Positions 6,273 to 7,224 of a stretch of 7,224 nt of DNA are shown here, piece after piece (position 1 is the stretch's first letter; every line of letters starts with the position of its first letter). The DNA is from Deltaproteobacteria bacterium (GTDB taxonomy: Bacteria > Desulfobacterota > Desulfarculia > Adiutricales > Adiutricaceae). The notes under the pieces were generated by a model. That model was not told the origin of the DNA, searched no databases, and saw only the letters and a list, made by a program, of their open reading frames with translations. The stretch spans positions 1 to 7,224 of the forward strand of contig JAITQT010000465.1 of NCBI GenBank assembly GCA_031288745.1, in the 5' to 3' direction. The translations under genes and the position numbers were made by a program.

Positions 6273-7064
6273 TTAGTTGGGGCGAGTATCGTTAGCGCCG
6301 TCGGTATCGGTATCTGTATCGGGTAAAGACAAACCGCAAATAGCGTTAAGTGCTCTAGAGATAGAGGTCATGATTTCAAGCTGGTTTTTGAGTTCTTTAA
6401 CGTTATCTGGGATGATGGTCAGAGAATCGCGAAAATAATCGTCCCCTTGACCGGCTAGATAAGGTTTAACGAAAGCTGAGAAAACGACCCATTGATTTTC
6501 TAGAAGAGTTAAGGCTTTTTGGGCCTTTTGGGTTGATTCATTCATGCGTTTGGCCAAATCTTCGGGTAGGCTGGTTAGCTGAGAGGCACTCCGACCTTGA
6601 TTAATTAGGCCTAAAGCGTCTCTAGCCATTTGAACTAGGCGTTGGTTAAAAAAAGTAATGTTATTTTCTTGTCGTTTAAGAGTTAGGTAAGTTTTTATCC
6701 TGGCTAGGAGTTCGTTACGTTCAAAGGGTTTTTCCATAAAATCAGCAGCCCCTAACTCTCTAGCCTCGGTCTTTTCATGGTTATGAAACTTTCCAGACAG
6801 AAAGATGACGGGAATATCAGCTGTTTCGGGATTGGCTTTCAGGGCTCTCATAACCTCAAAGCCGTTCATGCTAGGCATCATGATGTCTAAAATAACTAGT
6901 TCGGGGTTATCTTTGCGGGCAATTTCTAAGCCTTCCTCGCCGCTATGGGCGTTTAAGCACTCAAAGCCTGCCTTGTGAAGGATGGCCCCTAAAAGTTTAT
7001 GGATCATCATATCGTCGTCAACGATTAGGATCCTAGGGGCGGCTACGTCGTATTGAACTTCCAT
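6273..7064 (-). CDS. Response regulator: receiver plus unknown helical C-terminal region
   Basis: This 263-residue protein starts with a complete receiver domain (about 10-128): acidic pair Asp16-Asp17 in ILIVDDD, phospho-acceptor Asp60 in LVILDIMMPSMNG, Ser90 in IFLSG and Lys112 in FMEKPF. All residues needed for phosphorylation are present. Residues about 130-245 look mainly helical and match no output domain I know: there is no DNA-binding, GGDEF, HPt or methylesterase motif, and no clear CheZ phosphatase motif. The end is acidic and repetitive (DTDTDTDG). Its place directly before cheA makes it a likely CheA target, acting through protein contacts and not DNA. ATG 7064 has GGAAGA (7077-7072) 7 nt upstream, and a promoter lies at 7135-7107, so this is probably the first gene of the operon. 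Confidence 0.92.
   Translation of the reverse strand: MEVQYDVAAPRILIVDDDMMIHKLLGAILHKAGFECLNAHSGEEGLEIARKDNPELVILDIMMPSMNGFEVMRALKANPETADIPVIFLSGKFHNHEKTEARELGAADFMEKPFERNELLARIKTYLTLKRQENNITFFNQRLVQMARDALGLINQGRSASQLTSLPEDLAKRMNESTQKAQKALTLLENQWVVFSAFVKPYLAGQGDDYFRDSLTIIPDNVKELKNQLEIMTSISRALNAICGLSLPDTDTDTDGANDTRPN
6303..6320. repeat. Tandem 6-bp repeat coding for Asp-Thr units
   Basis: Three tandem copies of GGTATC (the last as TGTATC) encode Asp-Thr pairs near the C-terminus of the response regulator. Changes in copy number would stay in frame and only lengthen or shorten an acidic tail. Confidence 0.6.
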
Positions 7065-7106
7065 GGTCTCATCTTCCGAAAAAGAATTAAAACTAACCCT
7101 TTGACC

Positions 7107-7135
7107 ATATTAATTTATTTAGTGGAAAAATACAA
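7107..7135 (-). promoter_or_regulatory. Sigma70-like promoter of the chemotaxis operon
   Basis: On the minus strand TTGTAT (7135-7130) and TAATAT (7112-7107) are separated by exactly 17 nt. This matches the -35/-10 consensus at four and five of six positions, respectively. Transcription would start near 7100, giving a leader of about 36 nt that contains the GGAAGA binding site of the response regulator gene. No sigma28-type (flagellar) promoter is evident. AT-rich DNA gives such matches by chance, so this is a good but untested candidate. Confidence 0.5.
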
Positions 7136-7141
7136 CGATAA

Positions 7142-7175
7142 TAAAAAAAATAAGCTCTAGAGAGAAAAGCTCTCA
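7142..7175 (-). terminator. Possible terminator of an upstream gene
   Basis: On the minus strand GAGAG (7174-7170) pairs with CTCTC (7164-7160) around a 5-nt loop, and a run of eight T residues follows at 7150-7143. The stem is short and lies 9 nt from the T-run, so this is a weak match. It would end a transcript coming from a gene to the right of the window. Confidence 0.25.
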
Positions 7176-7224
7176 TGGCCCTATAGACGAAAAGCTTCTA
7201 ATAATCTATAAAAAATCAAGGCTA

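Noticed and set aside
7094..7177. Short minus-strand peptide of about 27 residues starting with ATG at 7177
   Set aside because: It has no ribosome binding site, runs through the hairpin, T-run and promoter candidate, and resembles no known leader peptide.

Overview
All recognisable genes lie on the minus strand, so the window reads right to left. The order is: a response regulator with an unknown C-terminal helical region (7064-6273); the chemotaxis histidine kinase CheA (6212-4008); a fusion of a CheD receptor deamidase with a CheB-type receiver domain (3815-2790); an exported glutaminyl-peptide cyclotransferase (2793-1873, overlapping the fusion gene by 4 nt); a LUD-domain protein (1526-873); and a gene with a zinc-protease-like HEFVH motif that is split by an in-frame TAA (845-288). 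The last 287 bases at the left edge hold no gene I can support.

The organism is a Gram-negative-type bacterium. It has a chemotaxis system, uses GTG and TTG as well as ATG starts, and has AT-rich intergenic DNA. The LUD protein with its C-terminal cysteine cluster and the HEFVH protein look like families I associate with Deltaproteobacteria/Desulfobacterota. That assignment rests on memory of family patterns, not on a search, and is tentative. One interrupted gene and several loose intergenic stretches are compatible with some gene decay, but one broken gene does not prove it.

The right half is a compact signalling block. A good sigma70-like promoter (7135-7107) precedes the response regulator, and CheA follows 60 nt later. 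After a 192-nt spacer with two inverted repeats comes the CheD-receiver fusion. CheA would phosphorylate the receiver domain of the response regulator and probably that of the fusion, which would couple CheD receptor-modifying activity directly to kinase output. No receptor, CheW, CheR or full CheB is in the window, so these parts must be encoded elsewhere if the pathway is complete. The cyclotransferase start codon overlaps the fusion stop codon (ATGA), so it is probably co-translated although its function looks unrelated.

The left half is looser. A 346-nt gene-free stretch before the LUD gene contains a perfect 32-bp palindrome 55 nt upstream of the start codon, a likely operator or RNA hairpin. 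The left edge contains three copies of TGTGAACG, two of them forming a tight dyad, which looks like a regulatory site for something at or beyond the edge.
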